Both the position numbers and the translations under genes were made by a program. From contig JANDJZ010000424.1 in assembly GCA_027943245.1 (NCBI GenBank), positions 1-53,636 on the forward strand: a stretch of 53,636 bases of DNA, written 5' to 3'. Of the stretch, positions 37,194-44,951 are shown one piece after another (position 1 is the first letter of the stretch; the number at the start of each line of letters is the position of its first letter). This DNA is from Acanthamoeba sp. SK_2022b (Eukaryota > Discosea > Longamoebia > Acanthamoebidae). Below the pieces are notes generated by a model. The model ran no database searches, was not told the DNA's origin, and was given only the letters and a program-made list of their open reading frames with translations.

Positions 37194-39776
37194 CTATTGG
37201 CAAACGCCATTGAGGGTTTGGATCCCTGCAGCAGGTTTCTCCGCCGGCAGTTGATAGCTGATGCGGCACTGATGCTCGGCATTTCGCCCCCACTGCACGA
37301 TGAGCCGGCCTTGTTCCGTCATGCCGGACAGATAAACCAACCCATCCCCGCCAATCAGGAACGGCTGCGCCGAATGATCCGCATCGCGGACGCTGGCCCC
37401 CAGAGGGAGAGGCACCCCATGTGGATCCGTGACTCTCATCAGGATCCTTTTGCCGACGTGCGCCTTGAAATTCGCCCGGCTTACCGCGCCGCGGGTAGGC
37501 GTGACCGACTGGTTGGTCAGCGCGAGATCGACATCATCCGGCAAACTCTCCACATCAAGACGAATCGAGTTGTTGCGATAAGGGGTGGCATAAGGAACGA
37601 TGGCATAGCCGCGCCAATCGGTTTTCACCCCGACCTGGTTACCGACCGCCACATCGCTGGCGCCGGCCGCCGTCACCAGGGCGGCCGTCTCGCCAAAGGG
37701 CTGGCCGAAGGTGACGCCGTCTTCGTGGGCAATCACGCCCCCTTTTACGCCATAGTTGACGCGCTGTTGGCTGCGATCGTAAGCGTATCCCGCGACGAGT
37801 TCGCCGTAGGTGGCGCGCCAGTCAAGGTTGGCATTGCCGCTGTTGCCCTGGCCCTGATTGCCATACCCTTCCTGTACGCTCCAGTTGAGGTTGTTGCCGG
37901 CCAGCGCCGTGCCGTTGAGCCCCGCCGTATGGCTGGTATTGCCTTTTTGGCTGGTATTGAGGCTATAGGTGGCGTAGGTGTTGCTCAGCCATTTCTCCAA
38001 CGGCACGCTGATATTGAAGGCAAACAGTTGGTCGCGATCGTAAATACGCCGTTGTCCCCGGTCTGAGTCACCGTAAATCGCCTGTGAATTACGGTTGTAG
38101 CTGTAGTTAAAACCGTAACTGATGCCATTCCAGCTATTGTTGTAACCCGCGCTCAGCGATTGCATGTTGCGCTCGGAATTCCAGTAATCTTCGCTGACCG
38201 CACTGAGGGAAAGCGACCCCGCCCCCTCCCATAAATTCTGGTTGAGCGTAATCTCGGCGCGGTTTTTACGGCGGTCTGTCAGAGCGTAGCGGTTGCCGCT
38301 GCGGTAGGTGTCCAGCACTTCCTGCAGCCCATAATAGCCGCTGGTCGAATAGCGGTAGCCGGCAATGGCGAAGTTCGTGCCGGTCGCTACGATGTTTTTG
38401 CTGTAGCGCACGCGCCACGACTGGCCGTCGCTTTTCGGCTGATGTTCCTGTTTCGCCCAGGCCTGAGTCGCGTCCACCGACAGGGCGCCGAACTCGCCCA
38501 GGTTTTTACCCACCCCCAAGGCCAAGGATTGATACGGGCCGGCGAATTGCCCGCCGCCATAGAGGGTAAAGCCGGCCGGCAAGCCGTAAATCAGGCTGCC
38601 CTGCGAGAAAACCTTTTTCTCCACGCTGTGATCGTAAGTGCGATATTGGCCGGACGTCAGCGCGTATTTCAGGCGCCCTTCGCGTTGCAATACCGGCAAG
38701 CTGGCAAAAGGCACGGTCATATGCTGTTCGCTGCCGTCCGCCTCTTTGATCGTCACGTCCAAATCGCCGCTGCCGCCGGTCGGATACATGTCAGAAATCT
38801 CGAACGCGCCCGGCGCGACATAACTCTGGTAGATGACATAACCGTTTTGGCGAATGACCACCTGCGCGTTGCTGCGCGCAATGCCGCGCACCACCGGCGC
38901 ATAGCCGCGCAGGCTTTCCGGCAACATGTCGTCATCGGAGGCCAGCTGCGCGCCGCGAAACGACACGCTGTCAAACACATCGGACGGAGTGCTGCTTTCA
39001 CCGAGCGTGAGCAAGCTCTTCAGGCTGATGATATTGCGCTGGGCGTAGGTATAGACGGTGTCCCAGCGATCTTCCGACTGCCGCCCGCCACCGCCGCTGT
39101 TGTAGCTCCAGGTGGTGTAATTCCGCACCCGCCAGGCCCCCAGATTGAACCCCGGCCGCAGGTTGAGGTAGTAGCTGCTCGCGCTCTGGGTAAAACGATC
39201 GCGCCCCTTGCTGTTGCTGCCGGTGAAACCGTAATTAAGCAGCATCGCCGGCATCCCTTCGTCCCACAGTTCGGGCGGTACATAGCCACGCACCCGATTT
39301 TCCAACGCCGCCTGGGGAATGCTCAGCACCAGCCGCTGGCGGTTAAATTGAAATTGCGCCGAGGCCTGCGGGATGGCGGCCAAATTCGCGCACTCTTCCG
39401 CGCGGTTCAATGCGGGAAACCGCTCGATCTTCACGCCGAGCCGTTGTAAATCCTCCCCCGTCAGGCAAGGCTGCAGGCCGGCTTTATCGTCGCCGCCGGG
39501 CTTGATAACAAACCGAACATCACGCGTCTCCATCAGCATGTCATTCACCCAAATATCCACCCGATACTTGCCGGGCACCTGGTTGCCGTTTTCAAACACC
39601 GACAGGTCAACAGGCTGTTGGCCCGAACGCCCCGTTTCCAGCAACGCCGGATTGAAATAGTCACGGGAAAAGGCGGGGTTGGCCATGTTGCCGCATACCG
39701 CCGTGGTTGCCGTGAATAAGACGATGCGCTTCAGCCAAGCATCCCGCTTCGCTGCTCTACGCTGACGAGTTATCAT
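37194..39776 (-). CDS. Outer-membrane fimbrial usher (second operon)
   Basis: An 860-residue usher with a long basic N terminus and signal peptide (cleavage near AFSRDYFNP). It then has the chaperone-binding N domain (FNPALLETGRSGQQPVDLSVF), a pore with plug, and C-terminal domains ending in GVCQ with a Cys pair (EHQCRISYQ and NGVCQ). Motifs LPESLRGYAPVVRGIARSNA and NYGFTGSNSKG are standard. It is intact and belongs to the FimD-like branch, distinct from the MR/P-type usher at 25063-27603. GGAG lies eight bases before the ATG. Confidence 0.92.
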   Translation of the reverse strand: MITRQRRAAKRDAWLKRIVLFTATTAVCGNMANPAFSRDYFNPALLETGRSGQQPVDLSVFENGNQVPGKYRVDIWVNDMLMETRDVRFVIKPGGDDKAGLQPCLTGEDLQRLGVKIERFPALNRAEECANLAAIPQASAQFQFNRQRLVLSIPQAALENRVRGYVPPELWDEGMPAMLLNYGFTGSNSKGRDRFTQSASSYYLNLRPGFNLGAWRVRNYTTWSYNSGGGGRQSEDRWDTVYTYAQRNIISLKSLLTLGESSTPSDVFDSVSFRGAQLASDDDMLPESLRGYAPVVRGIARSNAQVVIRQNGYVIYQSYVAPGAFEISDMYPTGGSGDLDVTIKEADGSEQHMTVPFASLPVLQREGRLKYALTSGQYRTYDHSVEKKVFSQGSLIYGLPAGFTLYGGGQFAGPYQSLALGVGKNLGEFGALSVDATQAWAKQEHQPKSDGQSWRVRYSKNIVATGTNFAIAGYRYSTSGYYGLQEVLDTYRSGNRYALTDRRKNRAEITLNQNLWEGAGSLSLSAVSEDYWNSERNMQSLSAGYNNSWNGISYGFNYSYNRNSQAIYGDSDRGQRRIYDRDQLFAFNISVPLEKWLSNTYATYSLNTSQKGNTSHTAGLNGTALAGNNLNWSVQEGYGNQGQGNSGNANLDWRATYGELVAGYAYDRSQQRVNYGVKGGVIAHEDGVTFGQPFGETAALVTAAGASDVAVGNQVGVKTDWRGYAIVPYATPYRNNSIRLDVESLPDDVDLALTNQSVTPTRGAVSRANFKAHVGKRILMRVTDPHGVPLPLGASVRDADHSAQPFLIGGDGLVYLSGMTEQGRLIVQWGRNAEHQCRISYQLPAEKPAAGIQTLNGVCQ

Positions 39777-39831
39777 TCATTAGCTCCATTATTGAATTCG
39801 TTATTCCCTTCTGCCGCCCATCCCCTGGCGG

Positions 39832-40515
39832 TTAAATACCTGACTGATGCTCCTTGCCGGTGCCGCCGTAGTCGTTAATTAATTTCCAACTGACCGACGA
39901 CGCGCCAGAAACCGGCAATGAAAACATTTCACTACTCATCGGCGCGATATAAGTCACCTCTTTCATTTCGCGCCCGCCGATGCGAACATAATGAAAATTC
40001 ATATAATACGGCGTGGGGTTGGTGAGTTTTAATTCCTTGCCGACGCGCTGCCACGTCAACCGTTGAGTCACATCCTCGGGAACCTGTTTGAGCAGCGCCG
40101 CAGGGCGATAAATCAGTTTGAGGCGCGTTTTTACCGCGATTTGCAACGTGTTCGACTTACCCGTGTGTTCTGTCGAAGGAATGGACTTTATATTCATCCA
40201 ATACAGGCTCTCTTTATCCTTCGGCAAGTCATCGCCGACGCGGACGATGCGCAGCATATTCTCCTGATGCCCATCCAAACGAAATAAAGGCGGCGTAATG
40301 ATAAAGGCTATCTTATCCACGCCGCTCTGTTGATTATCCAGCCAGGACTGGATTAAATAAGGTTCGTTGTCCGGGTTGTCGACGCTGATTGAGGCTTCTT
40401 TTTTTTCACCGTTAAAAATTACTCGCGTTCCACCGACAACCACACCGGCCTGCGCCGTAGAAAAAAATAATAATAAAATGAATCCCATTAGGGCACTGCA
40501 GCAATTAAACCGCAT
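39832..40515 (-). CDS. Periplasmic fimbrial chaperone (second operon)
   Basis: A 227-residue PapD-type chaperone with a signal peptide (cleavage near TAQAGVV). It has the first-domain start VVGGTRVIFNGEKKEASISV, the signature SLYWMNIKSIPST, the strand NTLQIAVKTRLKLIYRP and the second domain NPTPYYMNF. The C terminus lacks the extra Cys pair of the other chaperone in this window. It serves the neighbouring pilin, adhesin and usher. Confidence 0.9.
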   Translation of the reverse strand: MRFNCCSALMGFILLLFFSTAQAGVVVGGTRVIFNGEKKEASISVDNPDNEPYLIQSWLDNQQSGVDKIAFIITPPLFRLDGHQENMLRIVRVGDDLPKDKESLYWMNIKSIPSTEHTGKSNTLQIAVKTRLKLIYRPAALLKQVPEDVTQRLTWQRVGKELKLTNPTPYYMNFHYVRIGGREMKEVTYIAPMSSEMFSLPVSGASSVSWKLINDYGGTGKEHQSGI

Positions 40516-40571
40516 AATATTATCTCCGAGGCAATACGGCCCGCTGGAAACCAGCGGGCAAGAAAATATTA

Positions 40572-41111
40572 TCAGTTGTAATTCAGCGTGAAGGTCGCGA
40601 CGCTATTGGCTTTACCGGCAGTCACATCTGCAAGCGTGGAAATATAACGCGCGGTAAAATCAAGATTGTTTTTCACGCCGCTGCCGGAAGCCAGCGGATA
40701 GGCCGTTGAGGCCGTGTAAAGCGGAAGAACATTATTAGAAATATCAGACAGCTGGATGCCAACGCCCGTGGCGACATCCGTTTCCTGGGTCAGCTGCAAT
40801 ACGTTGTTGTCACCATTATCGGCCGCGCCGTCGAACTTAACGGTGGCGCTTTTTACCGTATCCGGACAATCCGTCACTTCCAGCGTAAATTTAGTCGCCG
40901 AGGAAGTGGATCCCTTGCCCCCCGCAAATGCCGTTCGGGCCACATCGCCCAGAACAACATTTAATGGATTACTCAAGTCATTTGTGACCTTGCACGCGGC
41001 ATCAACAATATTCCCGGTAAAATTAACCTGCCCGTCTGCCGCCAGGGCCGGCAAAGCACTCGAAAAACTCGCCGCAACCAATGCCAACATAATCACTTTT
41101 TTTTCCATCAT
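40572..41111 (-). CDS. Major fimbrial subunit (second operon)
   Basis: A 179-residue pilin with a signal peptide (cleavage near ALAADGQ). It has GQVNFTGNIVDAACKV with the first Cys, a second Cys in VTDCPDTV, and the C-terminal SVATFTLNYN zipper with penultimate Tyr. Two ATG codons in a row follow AAGGAG at eight bases. It is the first gene of a compact pilin-chaperone-usher-adhesin operon with no accessory minor subunits. Confidence 0.9.
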   Translation of the reverse strand: MMEKKVIMLALVAASFSSALPALAADGQVNFTGNIVDAACKVTNDLSNPLNVVLGDVARTAFAGGKGSTSSATKFTLEVTDCPDTVKSATVKFDGAADNGDNNVLQLTQETDVATGVGIQLSDISNNVLPLYTASTAYPLASGSGVKNNLDFTARYISTLADVTAGKANSVATFTLNYN

Positions 41112-41756
41112 GGGTACTTCTCCTTTTGATTGGACAAACTTAAAAATATCCCTATCACGGCTAATCCGTGATAAGGCGAATAGGAGCTCCGCCCCTTTCA
41201 CAGTTAATTATGCTTGGCTTTCCCTCTTTAGCAATACATAAAATCAATGTAAAGATGAGAAAAGATAATTACCCCGAATCGAATTGGCATCATTCTTATT
41301 TTTATTTTAAAAAAACCAAAAAAAAAGCGTTTCTTGATTCATTCCTCTGGCCGAAAAGGAAAGGTTTATCAGCATGCTTCATACACCATCCACAAGATAA
41401 ACCACTCATTTCCTCTTCAATGAATGTGCGTAAGGATGAGTTGTCACAAAAATGAAAGACGCCGCGCGGGAGCCAATGACTGGAGAGTTTTTTGATTCTT
41501 GCTAAGGGGCTGCGGCGCGTCGACGGCGAAACCGGATAGGGCAATAACGATTAAGCGTTCAGAAGAGGTGAAATATGAAGGGAAGTTTTCTCTTAAATAA
41601 GAAAACGCCGACAATAAATCAGCGTAATCATGCTGCAGAAAGGGCGCCGCCGATCATCAACGGTTCCCTTCTGACGCAGGTTAATTCAGCGATGTAGCCG
41701 CGTTCTCTTGACGTTCAATTCACAGTAAACGCTTTTCCGTCTTATTTTCAGTGGGA
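41112..41756. promoter_or_regulatory. Intergenic region upstream of the second fimbrial operon
   Basis: About 645 bases with no convincing gene. It holds the promoter of the fimbrial operon and the 3' end region of the PqaA-like gene. Long A tracts occur near 41310-41330. An 8-bp inverted repeat GGTTTATC ... GATAAACC lies at 41363-41370 and 41396-41403. No recombinase gene or long flanking repeats were seen, so an invertible switch is not supported. Confidence 0.45.
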
Positions 41757-43235
41757 TTAATCGTCATGGCGATAATCCTCCCCCAGCCCTCGGCCCGGTA
41801 AGGTTTCACACGCCAGGCCATCGCCCGCCGGTGCGGCGATCGGGTAGCGGTCGTCAGGGGTGATAAAGACCGGCGAGGTCGCGATATACCCGTCGCTAAA
41901 CTCGGCTTCGATAAAGGTGGCCTCCCAACCCTGTGCAGGGGCGTTCAGCCGAAATTCACCGCGGTTCGCCTCCAGCGGCGCCGAGGTATAACGCACGCCG
42001 CACGAGTAGCGAAAATCTCGGGCCGTGCGGTTATGCGCAGTCCAGCGCAACACCCTGATCGGCGGCTCGGAAAAGCGGAGCGTGCGCAGCGCCGTCTCTG
42101 AGGCGTTGCTCTGCACCTCGATCGTCGGTAGCGCAATATCACGCTGACGACGGTTGACCAAGGCCAGAACGGCGCGTTCGGGGACCGTGCGCTCGTCGCC
42201 GGCGATGGCTCGCATCGAGACCTCCCCCGGCAGCTTATTCAAATAAAACCGCGTGCTGTCGGGCGGATAGCGTTCGTCGTCGCCGGCGACGATGAAATAC
42301 TTCGGTGCCGGAGGCCGCCCGCGCTCGGCCAGAGGGGGATATTCGATGGGATCTTCAATCTGCATCAGCTTGTCAAACGCCGGGGTCTCTATGCGCCGAT
42401 CGATGCCCAGTTGGTAATAAGGATGAAACGCCAAAGGCCAACGCCCGCCATACGTGCGATAGGTATGCTTCATCACCTGCCGCGCCGCGATCCCCTCAGG
42501 GAAAATGGCGGCCACGGCATCGATGCGCTCATCTGAAAGCGCCGTCAGCATGGCCGTGGTTCCCCCCTCCGACACGCCCGCGACGATAAATTTGTCTATC
42601 CCCCACTGGCGCAATTCGCGTTGCGCCAGCGTCATGGTTTGCGACAGCGCCGCCGTCATCGGGATATGCAGCGGCATCATCAAATATTCATCGGCATCAT
42701 CCAGGAACAATCGCCATCCCCTCGCCCGGCTATCCGCCCCTGAACGGCGCCGTCCCTCATTTTGGTATTCCAGGTACGGGTAAGGCAGCCGATTGACCAC
42801 CACCACCACCGTTTTGCTCTGCGCCGCCAGCGCCTCAGCTGAAAACGCCGGCTTTTGATTGCCCGACGTTCCCGGGCCGGCGGCGCTGCACGCGCAGTCT
42901 TCGCTCATCACCAGCAACGCTTTACCGGTGAATGCCCCGTTGGGAATATAAATGTCCACGTCGTGCCACCACTGCGTCGGTCGGATCGCGTCTTGCGGCG
43001 ACCAGGATTGCGACATCAGCCGATAATGACGAATTTCCGTGTGTTGGCCGCTCTCCACGCTTTTTAACGAAAATGACAGGGGCAGCGTGGCCAGTTGCTG
43101 GTTATAGCAAGGGATCACCGTCTGTAATGCTGGGTGCTCATCGGCGAAGCAGGTGTCTTCCTCCTTGGCCGCGGCGTACCGGCAGACGGCCAAAGCCAGC
43201 CAAATCAAGGTAATATAAGCGGAGATCTTTAACAT
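41757..43235 (-). CDS. PqaA-like (PhoPQ-activated) secreted alpha/beta hydrolase
   Basis: A 492-residue exported protein with a signal peptide (about residues 1-23, ending CRYAAAKEE). It matches the PqaA family along its length: QWWHDVDIYIP, the nucleophile-elbow segment FIVAGVSEGGTTAM, HTYRTYGGRWPLAFHPYYQLG, EDPIEYP, and KYFIVAGDDERYPPDSTRFY with LPGEVSMRA. PqaA proteins are alpha/beta-hydrolase-like and PhoP/PhoQ-induced in Salmonella, where they are linked to resistance to cationic peptides. The region where a catalytic His is expected reads AIAGDERTVPE and shows no His, so activity may differ. GGGGGA precedes ATG 43235. It follows the peptide-2 and membrane-protein genes on the same strand and may protect the producer; that is inference. 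Confidence 0.75.
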   Translation of the reverse strand: MLKISAYITLIWLALAVCRYAAAKEEDTCFADEHPALQTVIPCYNQQLATLPLSFSLKSVESGQHTEIRHYRLMSQSWSPQDAIRPTQWWHDVDIYIPNGAFTGKALLVMSEDCACSAAGPGTSGNQKPAFSAEALAAQSKTVVVVVNRLPYPYLEYQNEGRRRSGADSRARGWRLFLDDADEYLMMPLHIPMTAALSQTMTLAQRELRQWGIDKFIVAGVSEGGTTAMLTALSDERIDAVAAIFPEGIAARQVMKHTYRTYGGRWPLAFHPYYQLGIDRRIETPAFDKLMQIEDPIEYPPLAERGRPPAPKYFIVAGDDERYPPDSTRFYLNKLPGEVSMRAIAGDERTVPERAVLALVNRRQRDIALPTIEVQSNASETALRTLRFSEPPIRVLRWTAHNRTARDFRYSCGVRYTSAPLEANRGEFRLNAPAQGWEATFIEAEFSDGYIATSPVFITPDDRYPIAAPAGDGLACETLPGRGLGEDYRHDD

Positions 43236-43306
43236 TTTTCCCCCACGATAGTTGGCTTTGCCCCGCCCTCGCAGGCCGGCGCGGCGGCAAACGGGCATCA
43301 ACAGCC

Positions 43307-43705
43307 TCACGAGGCGTGATGAAATAATATCGGGTAGCCGAAGCTGTCTTTTTCGAACATCACATCTTTCTCGTTTTCGCCCACCAGCACGCTATAGATG
43401 CGGTTCTCCTGATAACGACTCATGGCGACGTAGAGCACGACCTCGCGATGATCCGTCAGGGTGAACTGCCTGCGCTTGGCAGTAATTTCCAACGTAAACG
43501 CCACCACGGGATTGTTGTTTAAAAACACCGCGGTCTGTCTCATAGACAGGATTCTGGCCTGCGCTTTCTCCGCGACCTGAAAGGGGGTGGCGTCACTGGG
43601 GTAGCGGATATCCATCTTCTTTTGGATATAGATGACGTTAAACACCGCCAATGCCACCGCCACAAAAAGATTGATAACCATAATCAGCATGATTTTATTT
43701 GCCAT
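43307..43705 (-). CDS. Small single-pass membrane protein next to peptide 2 (immunity candidate)
   Basis: A 132-residue protein with one N-terminal transmembrane helix (about residues 5-27) and a mainly beta-rich, charged C-terminal domain that would lie in the periplasm. No family is recognised. It follows the peptide-2 gene by 78 bases with a hairpin between and precedes the PqaA-like gene by 71 bases. Position and membrane topology make it a candidate immunity or self-protection protein, but larger than most microcin immunity proteins. GGGAGG lies about five bases before the ATG. Confidence 0.6.
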   Translation of the reverse strand: MANKIMLIMVINLFVAVALAVFNVIYIQKKMDIRYPSDATPFQVAEKAQARILSMRQTAVFLNNNPVVAFTLEITAKRRQFTLTDHREVVLYVAMSRYQENRIYSVLVGENEKDVMFEKDSFGYPILFHHAS

Positions 43706-43749
43706 TCATCCTCCCGCCCCGTTCCCTGCACCGCGCTCGCGGTTGATTT

Positions 43750-43773
43750 AAAAGTGCCCTTGCGGGCACTTTT
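43750..43773 (-). terminator. Terminator-like hairpin after peptide 2
   Basis: A perfect 10-bp stem AAAAGTGCCC-TTGC-GGGCACTTTT lies 10 bases after the peptide-2 stop. On the minus strand the stem ends in four T, so it could terminate or attenuate, giving more peptide mRNA than downstream mRNA. Confidence 0.65.
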
Positions 43774-43783
43774 CATTAGAGGC

Positions 43784-44017
43784 TCAAGAGGATTTGCGGC
43801 CAAACAACTGCGAGAACGCGCTAATCCCGGCATCGATGACGGCGCCAATGCCTTCACCGAGTTTTGCGCCGGCGTTTGACGCATCCGCATGGATACCGAA
43901 AAGACCGGTGCCGGCATCCACGATGGCGCCAATACCCGTACCCAGGATTTTGCCGGCGTCGGAAGCGATGCCCGCGCCGGATACCGCCATAACTTCTGCT
44001 TCAGTCAGTTCTTTCAT
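43784..44017 (-). CDS. Microcin-like precursor peptide (peptide 2)
   Basis: A 77-residue precursor whose leader MKELTEAEVMAVSGA is nearly the same as that of peptide 1. Cleavage after GA gives about 62 residues. The mature part is Gly/Ala/Ile-rich, without Cys, and contains an internal near-duplication: LGTGIGAIVDAGTGLFG and LGEGIGAVIDAGISAFSQLFG. It ends in the charged, Ser-ended tail GRKSS. AAAGGAG lies about six bases before the ATG. There is no exporter beside it; the C39 exporter at 32240-34357 is the only visible candidate. It lies 105 bases behind the NRPS-linked HAD gene on the same strand. It could be a bacteriocin, a partner of the other peptides or a signal. Confidence 0.75.
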   Translation of the reverse strand: MKELTEAEVMAVSGAGIASDAGKILGTGIGAIVDAGTGLFGIHADASNAGAKLGEGIGAVIDAGISAFSQLFGRKSS

Positions 44018-44072
44018 ACTCGCTCCTTTGCATTAATCTAAGTGTTCCGTTTTGAGAAAATGAAACCCTCAC
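44001..44072 (-). CDS. Possible 23-codon leader ORF with perfect Shine-Dalgarno
   Basis: On the minus strand AAGGAGGTGA (44089-44080), a perfect complement to the 16S rRNA end, precedes a GTG at 44072 by about eight bases. The resulting 23-residue frame ends 17 bases inside the peptide-2 gene. It could be a translated leader that couples or limits translation of peptide 2, or simply a ribosome-binding site left from a lost gene. No protein homology is apparent. Confidence 0.3.
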   Translation of the reverse strand: MRVSFSQNGTLRLMQRSEYERTD

Positions 44073-44122
44073 TGTTCGTTCACCTCCTTTTGTCTGCCAA
44101 TAAACCTCGCCCGGTGAAAACG

Positions 44123-44950
44123 TCAGAACAGACCGAATTCACGACAGAGATAGTCTGCGACGCCATTGCGGCTGTTGGGCAACGCCACCGGATTCAACGG
44201 CAGAGCGCGTTTCAATTCGCTCATGGCATTGCCCATGACCACGCCCGTTCCGGCCCAGCGCAGCATGTCCAGATCGTTCATCGCATCGCCGAAAGAGAGG
44301 CAATCGCGCATCGCTATCTGTTTGGAATTCAAATAGTCGGCCACGCTTCTGGCCTTGGAAATATGCTTATCCATGATGTCTATCGTTTCCGTGGAGGACT
44401 TACAGATGGACAGCGTTTTGCCGAAGGCCTGGTTGACCTGGCCAAAGAGCGTCTCGATCGGCACCGCGTCGCCATGCACCAGTACCTTCAATATCCGCTG
44501 CCGCTTCATGGCCTCAGGCTCGACATAGCGGCAGGCCACGCCCGACGTTTTGACGTAGTCAGAAAAATGCGGGTTCTCTTCGGCCATCATCCAGCCCTCT
44601 CGGGTGAACAGGGTCACGTGGAACGGGCTGGCGAATAAAAAATCGATCAGCCCGGTTTGCAGCTCTGCGGGCAAAAAATAGCTTCTATCCGCCACCGCCT
44701 GCCCTTCGATGTTGACCATCGCGCCGTTGCAAGAAACGATCACCGGCGAGAACCCCAGCCCATCCACGATCCCGCGCGCATCCGCATCGCAGCGCCCCGT
44801 TGCAATGACGATTTCCAACCCCCGACGCTGTAAAATGTTGAGCGTTTCCACCGTCACATCGGATAAATTCCCGGACGGATCGAGCAAGGTGCCGTCAAGA
44901 TCGCTCACGATCGCCCGGTACTTTATTTTGCCGTCGACTGCCAGCCACAT
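44123..44950 (-). CDS. HAD-superfamily (Cof/IIB) phosphatase
   Basis: A 275-residue HAD hydrolase of the Cof type. Motif I is SDLDGTLLDPSG (nucleophile Asp), motif II is in VIATGRCD, motif III Lys lies in the cap-to-core return (DKHISKARSVADYL) and motif IV is SFGDAMNDLDML. Cof-type enzymes dephosphorylate sugar phosphates, nucleotides or cofactors such as PLP or FMN. The start, ATG 44950, is one base after the NRPS stop, so the two are almost certainly translated together. That coupling suggests a role in making or activating the NRPS product or its precursor. The substrate is unknown. Confidence 0.88.
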   Translation of the reverse strand: MWLAVDGKIKYRAIVSDLDGTLLDPSGNLSDVTVETLNILQRRGLEIVIATGRCDADARGIVDGLGFSPVIVSCNGAMVNIEGQAVADRSYFLPAELQTGLIDFLFASPFHVTLFTREGWMMAEENPHFSDYVKTSGVACRYVEPEAMKRQRILKVLVHGDAVPIETLFGQVNQAFGKTLSICKSSTETIDIMDKHISKARSVADYLNSKQIAMRDCLSFGDAMNDLDMLRWAGTGVVMGNAMSELKRALPLNPVALPNSRNGVADYLCREFGLF

Positions 44951-44951
44951 A

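Noticed and set aside
41363..41403. Inverted repeat as an invertible fimbrial switch
   Set aside because: The repeats are 8 bp and only 25 bases apart, with no recombinase gene nearby. A small operator or chance is more likely.
43784..44017. Peptide 2 as a siderophore-conjugated (class IIb) microcin
   Set aside because: It ends in two Ser after Arg-Lys but lacks the long Ser/Gly-rich C-terminal region of that class, and no salmochelin-type glucosyltransferase or conjugating gene is present.
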